A stretch of DNA of 64,000 bases, taken from assembly GCA_963921335.3 (NCBI GenBank), contig CAWUFC020000002.1:1612001-1676000 (forward strand), read 5' to 3'. Below are positions 17,558-25,980 of this stretch, one piece after another. The number at the start of each line of letters is the position of its first letter. The first letter of the stretch is position 1. Origin of the DNA: CAWUFC02 sp963921335 (lineage in GTDB: Bacteria > Pseudomonadota > Gammaproteobacteria > Pseudomonadales > Halieaceae). Position numbers and translations under genes: made by a program. The notes under the pieces were generated by a model, which saw only the letters and a list, made by a program, of their open reading frames with translations, ran no database searches and was not told the DNA's origin.

Positions 17558-18573
17558 TAGCGCTTCTCCAACATGGCAAAACCGCCCGTGACGCGATCAA
17601 CATCACCCGAGCGCAAATAGTCCAGAGCCGCTGCATTGTCTTTCAGATAAGCATCAAGAAATGCTACCGACAGGTTGTTCACCATCGCCAGCGCATCGTG
17701 CTGAGGCGCTTCTTCCAGTTCCAGACGACAAATCAGGTTGCCCAGGTAATGATCGGCACCTTGCACAACGAGTGCATACTGATTCTCCGCCGTGGCGGTA
17801 TCAAAGGCCATTTTGTGCAGTTGCCAGTCGCGCCAGAAGTACGGATTGGTATCCCAGGTCCCCGTTGTCAGTAGTGCCGGTGCGCTTAGTTTCCGCCAGC
17901 TGCCCTCATTGATCTCGTCAAACATCGGCCCGGGTGGCGACACCGCCAGCACGGCCTGTATGCGCGAGTCCAACAGGGACGGATACTCACCGGTATCCAT
18001 GTCCTGGGCCGAGGCGCCGCCAAATTGCTGTGCAGTAAAGGCGCCAAAAGAATGACCGGTCGCGCCAATGCGCCGGGCATCCATGCGCTGTTCCAGTCCC
18101 GGCACCAATGCAGCCACCGCGTCCAACTGGTCCAGCAGGCTCAGCAGATCGTCATAGCGGGCGCGGATCAATCCGGCATTGCCGTAGCGCACCAGATTAA
18201 TGGTGGAACCCAGGTAGCCGCCGGTGGCGTCGAGATGCTGCGGTGCCAGCACCACGTAACCATGGCTGACCCAGTGATTGAGCAAGGCATCGTACTGCTT
18301 GTTGTCCGAGAAATTGCCATGCGCAAACAGCAGCACGGGAAAGCTGCCCTCTGCCACATCGGGATAGAAGACATCAAACACCAACTGTTGATCGCGATGC
18401 AGATGGGGTACCTCCAGATCGGAAACCCTGGCTACCTCATGCGGCCCAGCGCCCCAGTGATACAGCTGCGCCAGCTCCTGCTCAGTGGTGGCCAAAGGTT
18501 CCACCGGCGCCCTGGGTACCTCCTCGGCGCAGGCTGCCAGCAACAGGCAGGCCAGTAACAGGCAATAGCGCAC
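17557..18573 (-). CDS. Lipoprotein alpha/beta hydrolase, PAF-acetylhydrolase/dienelactone-hydrolase-like
   Basis: 338 residues. MRYCLLLACLLLAAC is a lipoprotein signal with the lipidated cysteine at about 15. FPVLLFAHGNFSDNK provides the oxyanion strand, GATGHSFGAFTA the nucleophile elbow, and GADHYLG the likely catalytic histidine. The overall pattern matches PAF-acetylhydrolase/dienelactone-hydrolase relatives that cleave small esters or lactones, here on the periplasmic face. The start is a GTG sharing one base with the upstream TAG. Tight coupling on both sides. Confidence 0.8.
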   Translation of the reverse strand: MRYCLLLACLLLAACAEEVPRAPVEPLATTEQELAQLYHWGAGPHEVARVSDLEVPHLHRDQQLVFDVFYPDVAEGSFPVLLFAHGNFSDNKQYDALLNHWVSHGYVVLAPQHLDATGGYLGSTINLVRYGNAGLIRARYDDLLSLLDQLDAVAALVPGLEQRMDARRIGATGHSFGAFTAQQFGGASAQDMDTGEYPSLLDSRIQAVLAVSPPGPMFDEINEGSWRKLSAPALLTTGTWDTNPYFWRDWQLHKMAFDTATAENQYALVVQGADHYLGNLICRLELEEAPQHDALAMVNNLSVAFLDAYLKDNAAALDYLRSGDVDRVTGGFAMLEKR

Positions 18574-19514
18574 TAGTTCACCGCCTGTAGAAAACGCAGC
18601 ACATCGCGACTGCCCTGCTTGGGAATTTCCAGGGGAATCACATGGCCAACGCCTTTGTAAATTTCCACCTCGAGCCGATTCACATTGGTCAGCTTATTGC
18701 GGAACTTCTCAACCTGGGCCACCGAGAGCTGGGGGTTATCCTCGCCCCACATCACCAGGGTGGGCGCCTTAATCTTCGCCAGCACCGGATCGGGGTTGCC
18801 CAGTTCATAACTGCGCAGCCGGTTGAACTCGGCAAAGCGATTGCCTTCACGGCGAAACATCTGGTGGAACTCCTCAGCCAGGGCATCTGTGACCAGGCTA
18901 TCATCGACAATCATCCACTCCATGAAAGCCCGAAACGCAGAGGTAGGCACGAGGTAACTGACGTAATCAACCCAGCCTGGAATCGTGCCCTGCTGACTGC
19001 GGGGTTTCTTGCGCGGCAGCCCGCCAGAGTTGGCCAGCACCAGTGCCTCCACACGATCCGGGTAGCGAGAGGCCAGTGTAAAAGCCATATTGCCGCCCAA
19101 TGAGGAACCCACCACGCTGAAATCTTCAACGCCGATATGATCCAGCAAGTTGAGAATATGCTGCAGATCGCGGTCCATGCTGTAGTCATTGCGAGCGTCA
19201 GGCCCGGTGAGACCATGGCTGGTCATATCGAAGCGAATCACCTGATAGTGCGGCGACAGGGTATCGATCCAGTCGTCCCACATGCGCATGTTGAAATAGT
19301 GGGAGTGAATCAGCAGCAGGGGTTCACCCTGGCCATCGACACGAAAGCGCAGCACCGTGTCATCGCTGGCCACCACCTCAAGATTGTCACCACCGTAGCG
19401 GGCATCCATCGTATCTGATGGAATATCGCGATAGGCAAACAGCGACCAGCCCACCCATGTCACTGCTATGCCCAGCACGAGCACAATGGGGTACAGAACC
19501 AGTTTCTTCAGCAT
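18573..19514 (-). CDS. Membrane-anchored alpha/beta hydrolase
   Basis: 313 residues. One N-terminal helix (LVLYPIVLVLGIAVTWVGWS) anchors the protein, then PLLLIHSHYFNMRMWDDWID (oxyanion loop), VVGSSLGGNMAF (nucleophile Ser), MWGEDNPQLS (acid) and GVGHVIPLE (His) complete a classic alpha/beta hydrolase triad. It resembles lactonase, esterase or C-C hydrolases; the substrate is not indicated. ATG 19514 overlaps the SDR stop by one base. Confidence 0.85.
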   Translation of the reverse strand: MLKKLVLYPIVLVLGIAVTWVGWSLFAYRDIPSDTMDARYGGDNLEVVASDDTVLRFRVDGQGEPLLLIHSHYFNMRMWDDWIDTLSPHYQVIRFDMTSHGLTGPDARNDYSMDRDLQHILNLLDHIGVEDFSVVGSSLGGNMAFTLASRYPDRVEALVLANSGGLPRKKPRSQQGTIPGWVDYVSYLVPTSAFRAFMEWMIVDDSLVTDALAEEFHQMFRREGNRFAEFNRLRSYELGNPDPVLAKIKAPTLVMWGEDNPQLSVAQVEKFRNKLTNVNRLEVEIYKGVGHVIPLEIPKQGSRDVLRFLQAVN

Positions 19515-20311
19515 CAGACGCCGTGCTCCGCAAACAGGTCGCGCCGGGTAAACAGGTAGCGCAAGGATTTCAGCAACATCTTCCAGCCCGGTAGCAGGTG
19601 GATATTGACCCCGTTTTTCTGGTTGCCAAGGATGCGCTGAACCAACTGCTGGGTGGTAGTTTCAACCGTCTCTCCCCACATGTTGAAGACACGTCGCCCG
19701 GCAGCCCACTGCTCAGGCGTCATGATTTTGGCCTCCTCAATCACCAGTGGCGTGACCACCATACCGGGGTTGATCCAACCGACTTTGACATCGGTATCTG
19801 CCATTTCGCGGGCAATGCCTTTGCTGAAGTAGGTCACGCCGTACTTGGTCGTGCCGTAGATCGTCATACCTGCGCGCCAGAACCCATTGGAACCAAAGCC
19901 GGTAGTGTTGTAGATATAGCCACCCCCTTGCTGCGCGGACATGCCTTGCATCGCAACCTGTGAACCGTAAACCACTCCCTTCACATTGACATCGACCACG
20001 CGGGTTAGAATGGTAGGGTCGGTGTCGCGAATTAAACTTTGATCAGAGCCCACACCGGCGTTATTCATCCAGATATCAACACGGCCAAAACGTGCCACCG
20101 CGGCATCCCAAAGGCCCTGCAATTGATCGCGATCAGTGACATTACACACACTGCCCGATGCACCTGAGCCGATTTCAGCACAGGCCTGATCAATCGCGGC
20201 CTGCTGAAGGTCGCCAATCATCACCTGCCAGCCGGCGGCGGCAAACTCCTTCGCAAGGCCGAGGCCAATACCGGAAGCACCCCCGGTTATCACGACACAC
20301 TGGGACCTCAT
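19514..20311 (-). CDS. Short-chain dehydrogenase/reductase
   Basis: 265 residues from MRSQCVVITGGASGIGLGLA; the TGGASGIG dinucleotide motif, NNAGVG, and the YGTTKYGVTYFSKG block (catalytic Y-x-x-x-K as YGTTKYG) define a classical SDR. Two bases separate it from the GST stop. The longer frame to 20401 overlaps the GST gene and is rejected. NAD(P)-dependent oxidoreduction of a hydroxyl/keto group; substrate unknown. Confidence 0.9.
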   Translation of the reverse strand: MRSQCVVITGGASGIGLGLAKEFAAAGWQVMIGDLQQAAIDQACAEIGSGASGSVCNVTDRDQLQGLWDAAVARFGRVDIWMNNAGVGSDQSLIRDTDPTILTRVVDVNVKGVVYGSQVAMQGMSAQQGGGYIYNTTGFGSNGFWRAGMTIYGTTKYGVTYFSKGIAREMADTDVKVGWINPGMVVTPLVIEEAKIMTPEQWAAGRRVFNMWGETVETTTQQLVQRILGNQKNGVNIHLLPGWKMLLKSLRYLFTRRDLFAEHGV

Positions 20312-20313
20312 AC

Positions 20314-20955
20314 TCAGCTCTTGCCCATAAAGCTGGCTAGGCCTTCCTGTACTTCGGTGAGCACCCTGGCCACGGGCTCCTGTTGCTGCACCCATTGCCA
20401 CCAGTTGGCCACTTTGGGAGCGTTGACCAATACATCGCTGCCATTGAGCATCTGCGGCACCGCCACCGCAAAGTACATAATGGGTGCCAGTGCACAGTCA
20501 GCCAGGTCGAGATTCGAATGTCCGTAGCGGTCAAAACGCTCCAGCAATTCATCCAGCAACTGCAACTGTGCATCCAGCGCAGCGACTTTCTCAACAATCA
20601 GGTCATCATCACGAGGGTTGGCGCCGAGCTGCTGAAACAGCGGTAGCAGGACCGGCTGGATATACACGTCGGGAAAGCGGTAGAAGATATTCATCTGGGC
20701 CCGCTTGGCGGCATCGGCGGGACGCAAGGCTGGCTCTGGGTGAGTGTCCTCAAGGTAATCCATGATCACGATGGATTCAGGAATCAGCTGCTCGCCCGTA
20801 TCAAGCACCGGCACCTTGCCGAGAATATTAAATTGCTTGAATTCCACGGTGCGAAAACCCTCGGGCGCAACATAGTCAAGTTCAATGCCCTTGGCATAAG
20901 CCACCATACGCACACGGGCAGCATAGGGTGAATGGGCGAGGTTAATCAGCTTCAT
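20314..20955 (-). CDS. Glutathione S-transferase family protein
   Basis: 213 residues. Thioredoxin-like N-terminal domain (MKLINLAHSPYAARVRMVAY, ILGKVPVLDTGEQLIPESIV with the cis-Pro and the E-S glutathione-binding pair) and helical C-terminal domain (YGHSNLDLADCALAPIMYF, with the N-capping D). AAGGAACACT precedes ATG 20955. Probably conjugates or isomerises an intermediate of the oxidative pathway, but no direct evidence. Confidence 0.9.
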   Translation of the reverse strand: MKLINLAHSPYAARVRMVAYAKGIELDYVAPEGFRTVEFKQFNILGKVPVLDTGEQLIPESIVIMDYLEDTHPEPALRPADAAKRAQMNIFYRFPDVYIQPVLLPLFQQLGANPRDDDLIVEKVAALDAQLQLLDELLERFDRYGHSNLDLADCALAPIMYFAVAVPQMLNGSDVLVNAPKVANWWQWVQQQEPVARVLTEVQEGLASFMGKS

Positions 20956-20970
20956 AGTGTTCCTTAATAA

Positions 20971-21456
20971 CTAGCGGCGGACCGACAGGGAGTTATCCCC
21001 GAACAGGCCTTCTTTCTCGATACGGATAGGTAAGGGATATCCCTTTAACGAAATCTTGGTGTTCAGTTGGTAGGCAAAGCCATACGTTGGCGGCTTATCA
21101 ATCAGCTCAGCTATCAGGCGAAATGCACCCCGCATGCTGGCCGAGCCCACCAGCTCGATCTGACCCTCAGAATAGGATTCGATAGTGACCGGCGTATTGC
21201 TGGCGCCGGAAAGCAGGTCTTTCTCCTGCACAGCCAGCTCATAATAAATGCCCTCTATTTCCAGCGGCATGCTGTTGGGATTAATGATGCGCAGCACAAT
21301 TCCAAACCGCGCCTCCATGCCTTCAGAGCCCATTGGCTTGAAGGACAACAGCTCTACACCGGGAGTATCGAAGTGCTTACCGGCAGGTGTGCCTGCACAG
21401 CCTGCGAGTAATACCAGAGCCAGGACAAGGGCATGCTTCAACTGAATGGCCACCAC
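20971..21456 (-). CDS. LEA14-like (water-stress domain) lipoprotein
   Basis: 161 residues. A lipoprotein signal ends LALVLLAGC, followed by a beta-rich domain with ARFGIVLRIINPNSMPLEIE, the Asn-Pro motif of LEA14/WHy domains, and GFAYQLNTKISLKGYPLPIR. Such proteins are thought to bind hydrophobic partners or protect membranes. It overlaps the preceding gene by 19 nt, an unusually long overlap, but no later start keeps the signal peptide. Confidence 0.78.
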   Translation of the reverse strand: MVAIQLKHALVLALVLLAGCAGTPAGKHFDTPGVELLSFKPMGSEGMEARFGIVLRIINPNSMPLEIEGIYYELAVQEKDLLSGASNTPVTIESYSEGQIELVGSASMRGAFRLIAELIDKPPTYGFAYQLNTKISLKGYPLPIRIEKEGLFGDNSLSVRR

Positions 21457-22460
21457 CTCCTCCTTTTGCCACCACCTTCAGCGGCATCTTTAGCGGCTTT
21501 GCGAAAACGGCCCATACCGGCGTTCTCCATCTGCTCTTCTACCACTGCGGTAGTAACACAATCGTAGCCCTTCTCCTCGGCAAAATCTTCCACATTGCCC
21601 ACGGCAAACTTGCGCACAAACCGGGGGGCGGCTGCGATTTGCTCCAGCGCTGCCTCTTCCCAATCCATCGAGATTTTCAAGCCCAGTTGCTTTGCTTTTT
21701 CAGTCCCCTGCCCGCCACTGCGCTTGGCTGCGCGCTCGGCCTTGGCTTTTTGTTTATCCCAATAGGGGGATTCCTCGGGGCGGGTGGCCTCGTAGAGACC
21801 TTTGACATCTGGTGTCGCTTCCAGAATCTGGATCAAATTGTCTGCATAGCGCGCCGGGATGATCACAAACATCTCCTCCGGCTTGAGCTTGTTGTTCATG
21901 CGGCCGCCATAGTCGCCAGGCGTCATGACTACATTCTCTTCATACCAGGGCGTGACAAACGCATCGGTACAAAAACTGTTGCCCGCCGCCGTTGAGGGCA
22001 TCACGCCGTCCTCGACACTGCGACAGGCGGCAATCTGCCCGGCCCACTGGGGCTTACACACCACGACAATCCAGTTTACTTCAATGCCTTCGGGCACAGC
22101 GTCCAGTGGAGCGGCACCCATACCCACTACAGTACCCTGGGGCAACACCGACTGCCCGGAATTGAAACTGTGGGCGGCATCCAGGTTATAAGCGGGGATG
22201 TAGTCCGTCAGGATGCGCCCACTGCGTATCTGCTCATTCCCCTCATGCACCCCTGTTATAAATGCGCCGTGCAGGCAATCCTGATGCGTGCGATCGAAGT
22301 AGACCACCTTCTCTTCATCCATGGCGTAGCGAAGAATGCCGCAGGGATCGACCATCACCCCTTCATAGCTGTCGGGGATGGCATCGGGGAAGTGGGTCAC
22401 GGCAACGGGCTTGCCGCGAATCTTACCTTCCAGTACCTGGCAAATGGCATCTATATTCAT
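21438..22460 (-). CDS. DUF169-like protein fused to a protochlorophyllide-reductase-type domain
   Basis: 340 residues. The first 220 resemble DUF169 (GKPVAVTHFPDAIPDSYEGV, VMPSTAAGNSFCTDAFVTPW), with several cysteines. The end carries WEEAALEQIAAAPRFVRKFA and EEKGYDCVTTAVVEEQMEN, which fits the PCP-reductase domain (PF08369-like) found in subunits of light-independent protochlorophyllide reductase and in uncharacterised proteins. No other bacteriochlorophyll gene is present, so a pigment role is not implied. The protein ends in a basic KRRRWWPFS. Function unknown. Confidence 0.65.
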   Translation of the reverse strand: MNIDAICQVLEGKIRGKPVAVTHFPDAIPDSYEGVMVDPCGILRYAMDEEKVVYFDRTHQDCLHGAFITGVHEGNEQIRSGRILTDYIPAYNLDAAHSFNSGQSVLPQGTVVGMGAAPLDAVPEGIEVNWIVVVCKPQWAGQIAACRSVEDGVMPSTAAGNSFCTDAFVTPWYEENVVMTPGDYGGRMNNKLKPEEMFVIIPARYADNLIQILEATPDVKGLYEATRPEESPYWDKQKAKAERAAKRSGGQGTEKAKQLGLKISMDWEEAALEQIAAAPRFVRKFAVGNVEDFAEEKGYDCVTTAVVEEQMENAGMGRFRKAAKDAAEGGGKRRRWWPFS

Positions 22461-22463
22461 GAT

Positions 22464-23360
22464 CTAGGCCGGGAAGCTCACCCCGGTGACCTGCTCGCTC
22501 CAGTCCCACAGCTGTTTGCGGATATCAGGGTCTTTCGACAAGTCTGAGGTTTTCTTTTCCGCACAATGCTCAAAGTACATGCCCGAAAGGCCTTCCGCCT
22601 CTTCGGAGGACGCCAGCCAGATATGGGTGCGCGCTCCTTTCTTTGGCGTATTCAGATTAAACAGGGTACCAAAACCAAAGACGAGCCATGCGCCCCACTT
22701 AAAGATACCGGTCATCTGCCGATGAATAGTGGTGTTAATAAAGTAGCCAGGCGATACCGCATTGACGCACACGCCCTGCCCCTGCAGGCGCTCGTGCAGC
22801 TCACGCATCATGTACACATTGCTCAGCTTCGAGCGGTGATAGGCCTGGAATGCGGCGTTATTTGAGATGGCCTTGCCGCCCCAGATCTTCTCATTGTTAA
22901 TGTCGTCAAAGTCGAGACCGGGGCCCGCCTTGTGTGCATCGGACGATATGCACACTATTCGACCTGCACCACTTGCCTTCAGCAGAGGCAGCAGGGTGTT
23001 GCTGAGGATAAAGTGCGCCAGGTGGCAGGTGGCGAGATGCATCTCAAACCCATCAATACTCTCCCGGCGCACCGGGTCGGTAATGCCGGCGTTGTTAATC
23101 AGCACGTCTAGCTTGTCAAAACGGGAAAGAATGTCTTCAGCCAGGGCCTTGGTGGAGGCCATGGAAGACAGGTCGCAGTATATAAACTCCGCGGTATCAG
23201 TACCGGTGATGGCATTAACCGCATCACGCGTGCGAGTGCCCTCCTCGCCTTCCCAGTCGACCAGCAACAGTTTGCCCACCCCCTGCTCTGCCAATGCCAG
23301 GGCGGTCTCTTTGCCCATGCCACGGGCGCCGCCCGTAATTAAAACTGTCTTAGCTTGCAT
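22464..23360 (-). CDS. Short-chain dehydrogenase, retinol-dehydrogenase-like
   Basis: 298 residues from MQAKTVLITGGARGMGKETA. The TGxxxGxG loop, INNAGI, CISSDAHKAGP and AYHRSKLSN (Y-x-x-x-K) match SDRs of the WWOX/retinol dehydrogenase type. ATG 23360 overlaps the membrane-protein stop by 11 nt; the extension to 23438 lies in that gene. Substrate not shown; hydrophobic alcohols are common for the group. Confidence 0.88.
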   Translation of the reverse strand: MQAKTVLITGGARGMGKETALALAEQGVGKLLLVDWEGEEGTRTRDAVNAITGTDTAEFIYCDLSSMASTKALAEDILSRFDKLDVLINNAGITDPVRRESIDGFEMHLATCHLAHFILSNTLLPLLKASGAGRIVCISSDAHKAGPGLDFDDINNEKIWGGKAISNNAAFQAYHRSKLSNVYMMRELHERLQGQGVCVNAVSPGYFINTTIHRQMTGIFKWGAWLVFGFGTLFNLNTPKKGARTHIWLASSEEAEGLSGMYFEHCAEKKTSDLSKDPDIRKQLWDWSEQVTGVSFPA

Positions 23361-24078
23361 ACTGTTCCTTATGTGGAGTACTTGATAATTGATTAAGCTT
23401 GGGCCGCACAAGCAGTGCGACGATAACGACCCCGGCACAAACCAACAGGACTTCTGCCCAGGATCGCGGACTCTGGTGCTGCAGGTTAGCCATAGCCCAT
23501 GGCGTAGCCATCAGGCCCACCGCGTTTATCACAGTGGTAAAGCCATGCATGGACTGCGCCTGTGTTTTTAACAGAATGCCCAGAAAATACAGGGTCAGGA
23601 ATACCGTTAACAGGGGATAGATCACCACAGGATCGCGAAAACTCAGGTACATGGCCAGGGTTGACCCCGCTCCCAATACACCCTGCACCGCTTCCTTGGG
23701 CCAGCGCTTCGCATACATGAAGGCATAAAGACCGACACCACCCAGAGACAAAGGCCACAGCCAAAAATATTGACCCTGGCAGGCCAGAATCACCAGAGCC
23801 AGATTACACACGATACAGGTGTTAAAGGCACCGTCGAGAAAGCTAGGATCGTTATGGGTGAGGTACCAGTTGTCCCTGGCATTCTGCAGGGATTCGATAC
23901 AGCTACCGACAATCAGTACCAGCGCGGCCACCAGGAACAGGGCCGGCATGAACGTCGCACTTTGCAGAGCGTTCCAGTAATGCAGAGTCGACCACACCAC
24001 CACCAGCGGTGATAGTATCGTCAGCGCATGGGCGCTCAGCACCCAGGACGCAGTCCCGGGGGGCAGGTCGACCCGCAT
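23350..24078 (-). CDS. Polytopic membrane protein of unknown function
   Basis: 242 residues with six or seven hydrophobic helices (for example ALTILSPLVVVWSTLHYW, MPALFLVAALVLIVGSC, VVIYPLLTVFLTLYFLGIL, LLVCAGVVIVALLVRP). No transporter or enzyme motif recognised. It sits 6 nt behind the hydantoinase B stop and overlaps the SDR start, so it is part of the operon. Confidence 0.75.
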   Translation of the reverse strand: MRVDLPPGTASWVLSAHALTILSPLVVVWSTLHYWNALQSATFMPALFLVAALVLIVGSCIESLQNARDNWYLTHNDPSFLDGAFNTCIVCNLALVILACQGQYFWLWPLSLGGVGLYAFMYAKRWPKEAVQGVLGAGSTLAMYLSFRDPVVIYPLLTVFLTLYFLGILLKTQAQSMHGFTTVINAVGLMATPWAMANLQHQSPRSWAEVLLVCAGVVIVALLVRPKLNQLSSTPHKEQYAS

Positions 24079-24084
24079 ATTTAT

Positions 24085-25965
24085 TTAGCCAGCGTTGCGA
24101 AAAACAGGTGTCTCAGGTGCAGGCATATGGGTTTCCTCCAGGCACCGTGACTTGATTTCCTCAATACTACCGCCAAAGTTGAACAGAGGTATATCCTCGC
24201 CGCGTGCTGCGCGCAGCTCATTCCTGAGTGCTTCAGTGGCATCGGCGTCGATCACACCGCCTTCTATCACCACGCCGTAGCGTCGGGCACCTTCTACAGA
24301 AACCAGACCGCGCTCGATGTCGGCAAGCACCAGTGCAGGGTTGCGTTCGAAGGGATCACCCCAGCCGCCGCCACCCCAAGTGTTGAAGTAGAGCAGGTCA
24401 CCGGCTTTCACCTTGACACCTTCCACCTTGGCCGGCAGCCACTCTTCACTGCCGTCAACACGCACCAGTTTCTTGGTGGAACGCAAGCCGGTGTCGCCAC
24501 CGTTCACACCCCAGGGGTAGGTCAGCCAGCGCTCATCGTGAATACCGATCTCGCCATCAGAGAGGAAACGGTAAGCAACGCTTAAGCCATTGCCCCCGCG
24601 GTGCAGACCGGCGCCACCGGAGTCTGTGATGGTCTCGTATTTTTCGATACGCAGCGGGAAGTAGCTTTCAATAAATTCATTGGGCACGTTAGTGAAGCCG
24701 GGCCACAGGGAGTGACCATCGGGCCCATCACCCACCGGACGACCCGGAATACCGCCGAAACCAATCTGGAACAGCTGGAACCACTCCTCACCTTTACCCT
24801 CGCGAGTGTCAAAGCCGGAATAAAACAGGTGCGGCGAATCAGAAAAGCCAGCGGCGTTGAGCATTTCACCCGGGGCACCCATACCCAGCAGTGCACCCAA
24901 TACGTCGAAAATGCGGCCCAAGGCATGAGTCCGCCCAGACAATGCCGCCGGGTAGTTGGGCTTCAGCAGCGTACCCTGCGGGATGCGCACATCCACCAGG
25001 TCGTAGAAGCCATCGTTGAAGACAATCTGCGGATCCACCACGTTGATGGTGAAGGAGCCGAAGAACATCTTGAACATGTCTTCGTTGAGGTAGAAATTCA
25101 CAGAACTCTGGGCCTGGGGATCTGTACCTTCAAAGTCGAAGATGGCCTTATCGCCCTCGCGCCAAAGCTTGCACTGAATCTTGTAGGGGCCCATGCCCAT
25201 ACCGTCATCGCAGATGTAGTCTGTAAAGGTACGCGGCTCCTCGGGCACCACCATATTGATGATGGCCTTCATGGCGTTGTAGTTGCGCTGGAGCATGGTG
25301 TCCATGGTGGTGTAAAGAATGTCATCGCTGAAGCGATCAGACAGTTCCAGCACCCGCTTGGCCGCAGTGTTACACGCCGCGACCAGGGCATTGAGGTCAA
25401 AACGGTTCCACTGACTGGTGCGAACATTGTGCAAAATGAGCTCAAGAATGTCGCTCTGCAGTTCGCCCTTTTTGTAGAGCTTGACCGGTGGAATGCGAAT
25501 ACCTTCCTGAAAGATGGTAGTGGCCTCAATCGGAATCGAGCCCGGCACCATGCCGCCATTGTCAGACATATGGCCAAACATCGCAGACCAGGCAATGTGA
25601 CGTCCGTTTTTAAACACCGGCTTCAGTACCAACCAGTCTGGCAGGTGCGAAACAGCCGCGTTACACAGGTACGGGTCGTTGGTGAGGATGATGTCGCCCT
25701 CTTCAATCTCGCCGTCAAACACCTCGAGGAAGGGGCCAATGAAGGAGCCAAACTGGCCGACCACCATTTTGCCTTCGACATTGGCGATCATGGGGAAACA
25801 ATCCCCCTGCTCGCGAATACCCGGGCTCATGGCGGTGCGGAACAGCACCGCATCCATCTCCTCGCGGGCATTCCTGAGTGCGTTCTCAATGATGTCGACC
25901 GTGACACCTTCCACCTCAACCTTGTTGAGGGGCTCATTATTGGTTTGCAGAATCGTAGCTGGCAT
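24085..25965 (-). CDS. hyuB: Hydantoinase B/oxoprolinase family subunit
   Basis: 626 residues, full length. VDIIENALRNAREEMDAVLF, SPGIREQGDCFPMIAN, GDIILTNDPYLCNAAVSHLP and HMSDNGGMVPGSIP are signature blocks of HyuB/oxoprolinase-beta proteins. With HyuA it forms an ATP-dependent amidohydrolase or carboxylase-like complex (N-methylhydantoinase, acetone or acetophenone carboxylase relatives). GAGGGGAGACTA precedes ATG 25965, 15 nt after the HyuA stop. Substrate cannot be set from sequence. Confidence 0.92.
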   Translation of the reverse strand: MPATILQTNNEPLNKVEVEGVTVDIIENALRNAREEMDAVLFRTAMSPGIREQGDCFPMIANVEGKMVVGQFGSFIGPFLEVFDGEIEEGDIILTNDPYLCNAAVSHLPDWLVLKPVFKNGRHIAWSAMFGHMSDNGGMVPGSIPIEATTIFQEGIRIPPVKLYKKGELQSDILELILHNVRTSQWNRFDLNALVAACNTAAKRVLELSDRFSDDILYTTMDTMLQRNYNAMKAIINMVVPEEPRTFTDYICDDGMGMGPYKIQCKLWREGDKAIFDFEGTDPQAQSSVNFYLNEDMFKMFFGSFTINVVDPQIVFNDGFYDLVDVRIPQGTLLKPNYPAALSGRTHALGRIFDVLGALLGMGAPGEMLNAAGFSDSPHLFYSGFDTREGKGEEWFQLFQIGFGGIPGRPVGDGPDGHSLWPGFTNVPNEFIESYFPLRIEKYETITDSGGAGLHRGGNGLSVAYRFLSDGEIGIHDERWLTYPWGVNGGDTGLRSTKKLVRVDGSEEWLPAKVEGVKVKAGDLLYFNTWGGGGWGDPFERNPALVLADIERGLVSVEGARRYGVVIEGGVIDADATEALRNELRAARGEDIPLFNFGGSIEEIKSRCLEETHMPAPETPVFRNAG

Positions 25966-25980
25966 TAGTCTCCCCTCCTC

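Noticed and set aside
24601..25968. 455-codon plus-strand open frame across hyuB
   Set aside because: Antisense shadow in GC-rich coding DNA; the minus-strand HyuB is unmistakable.
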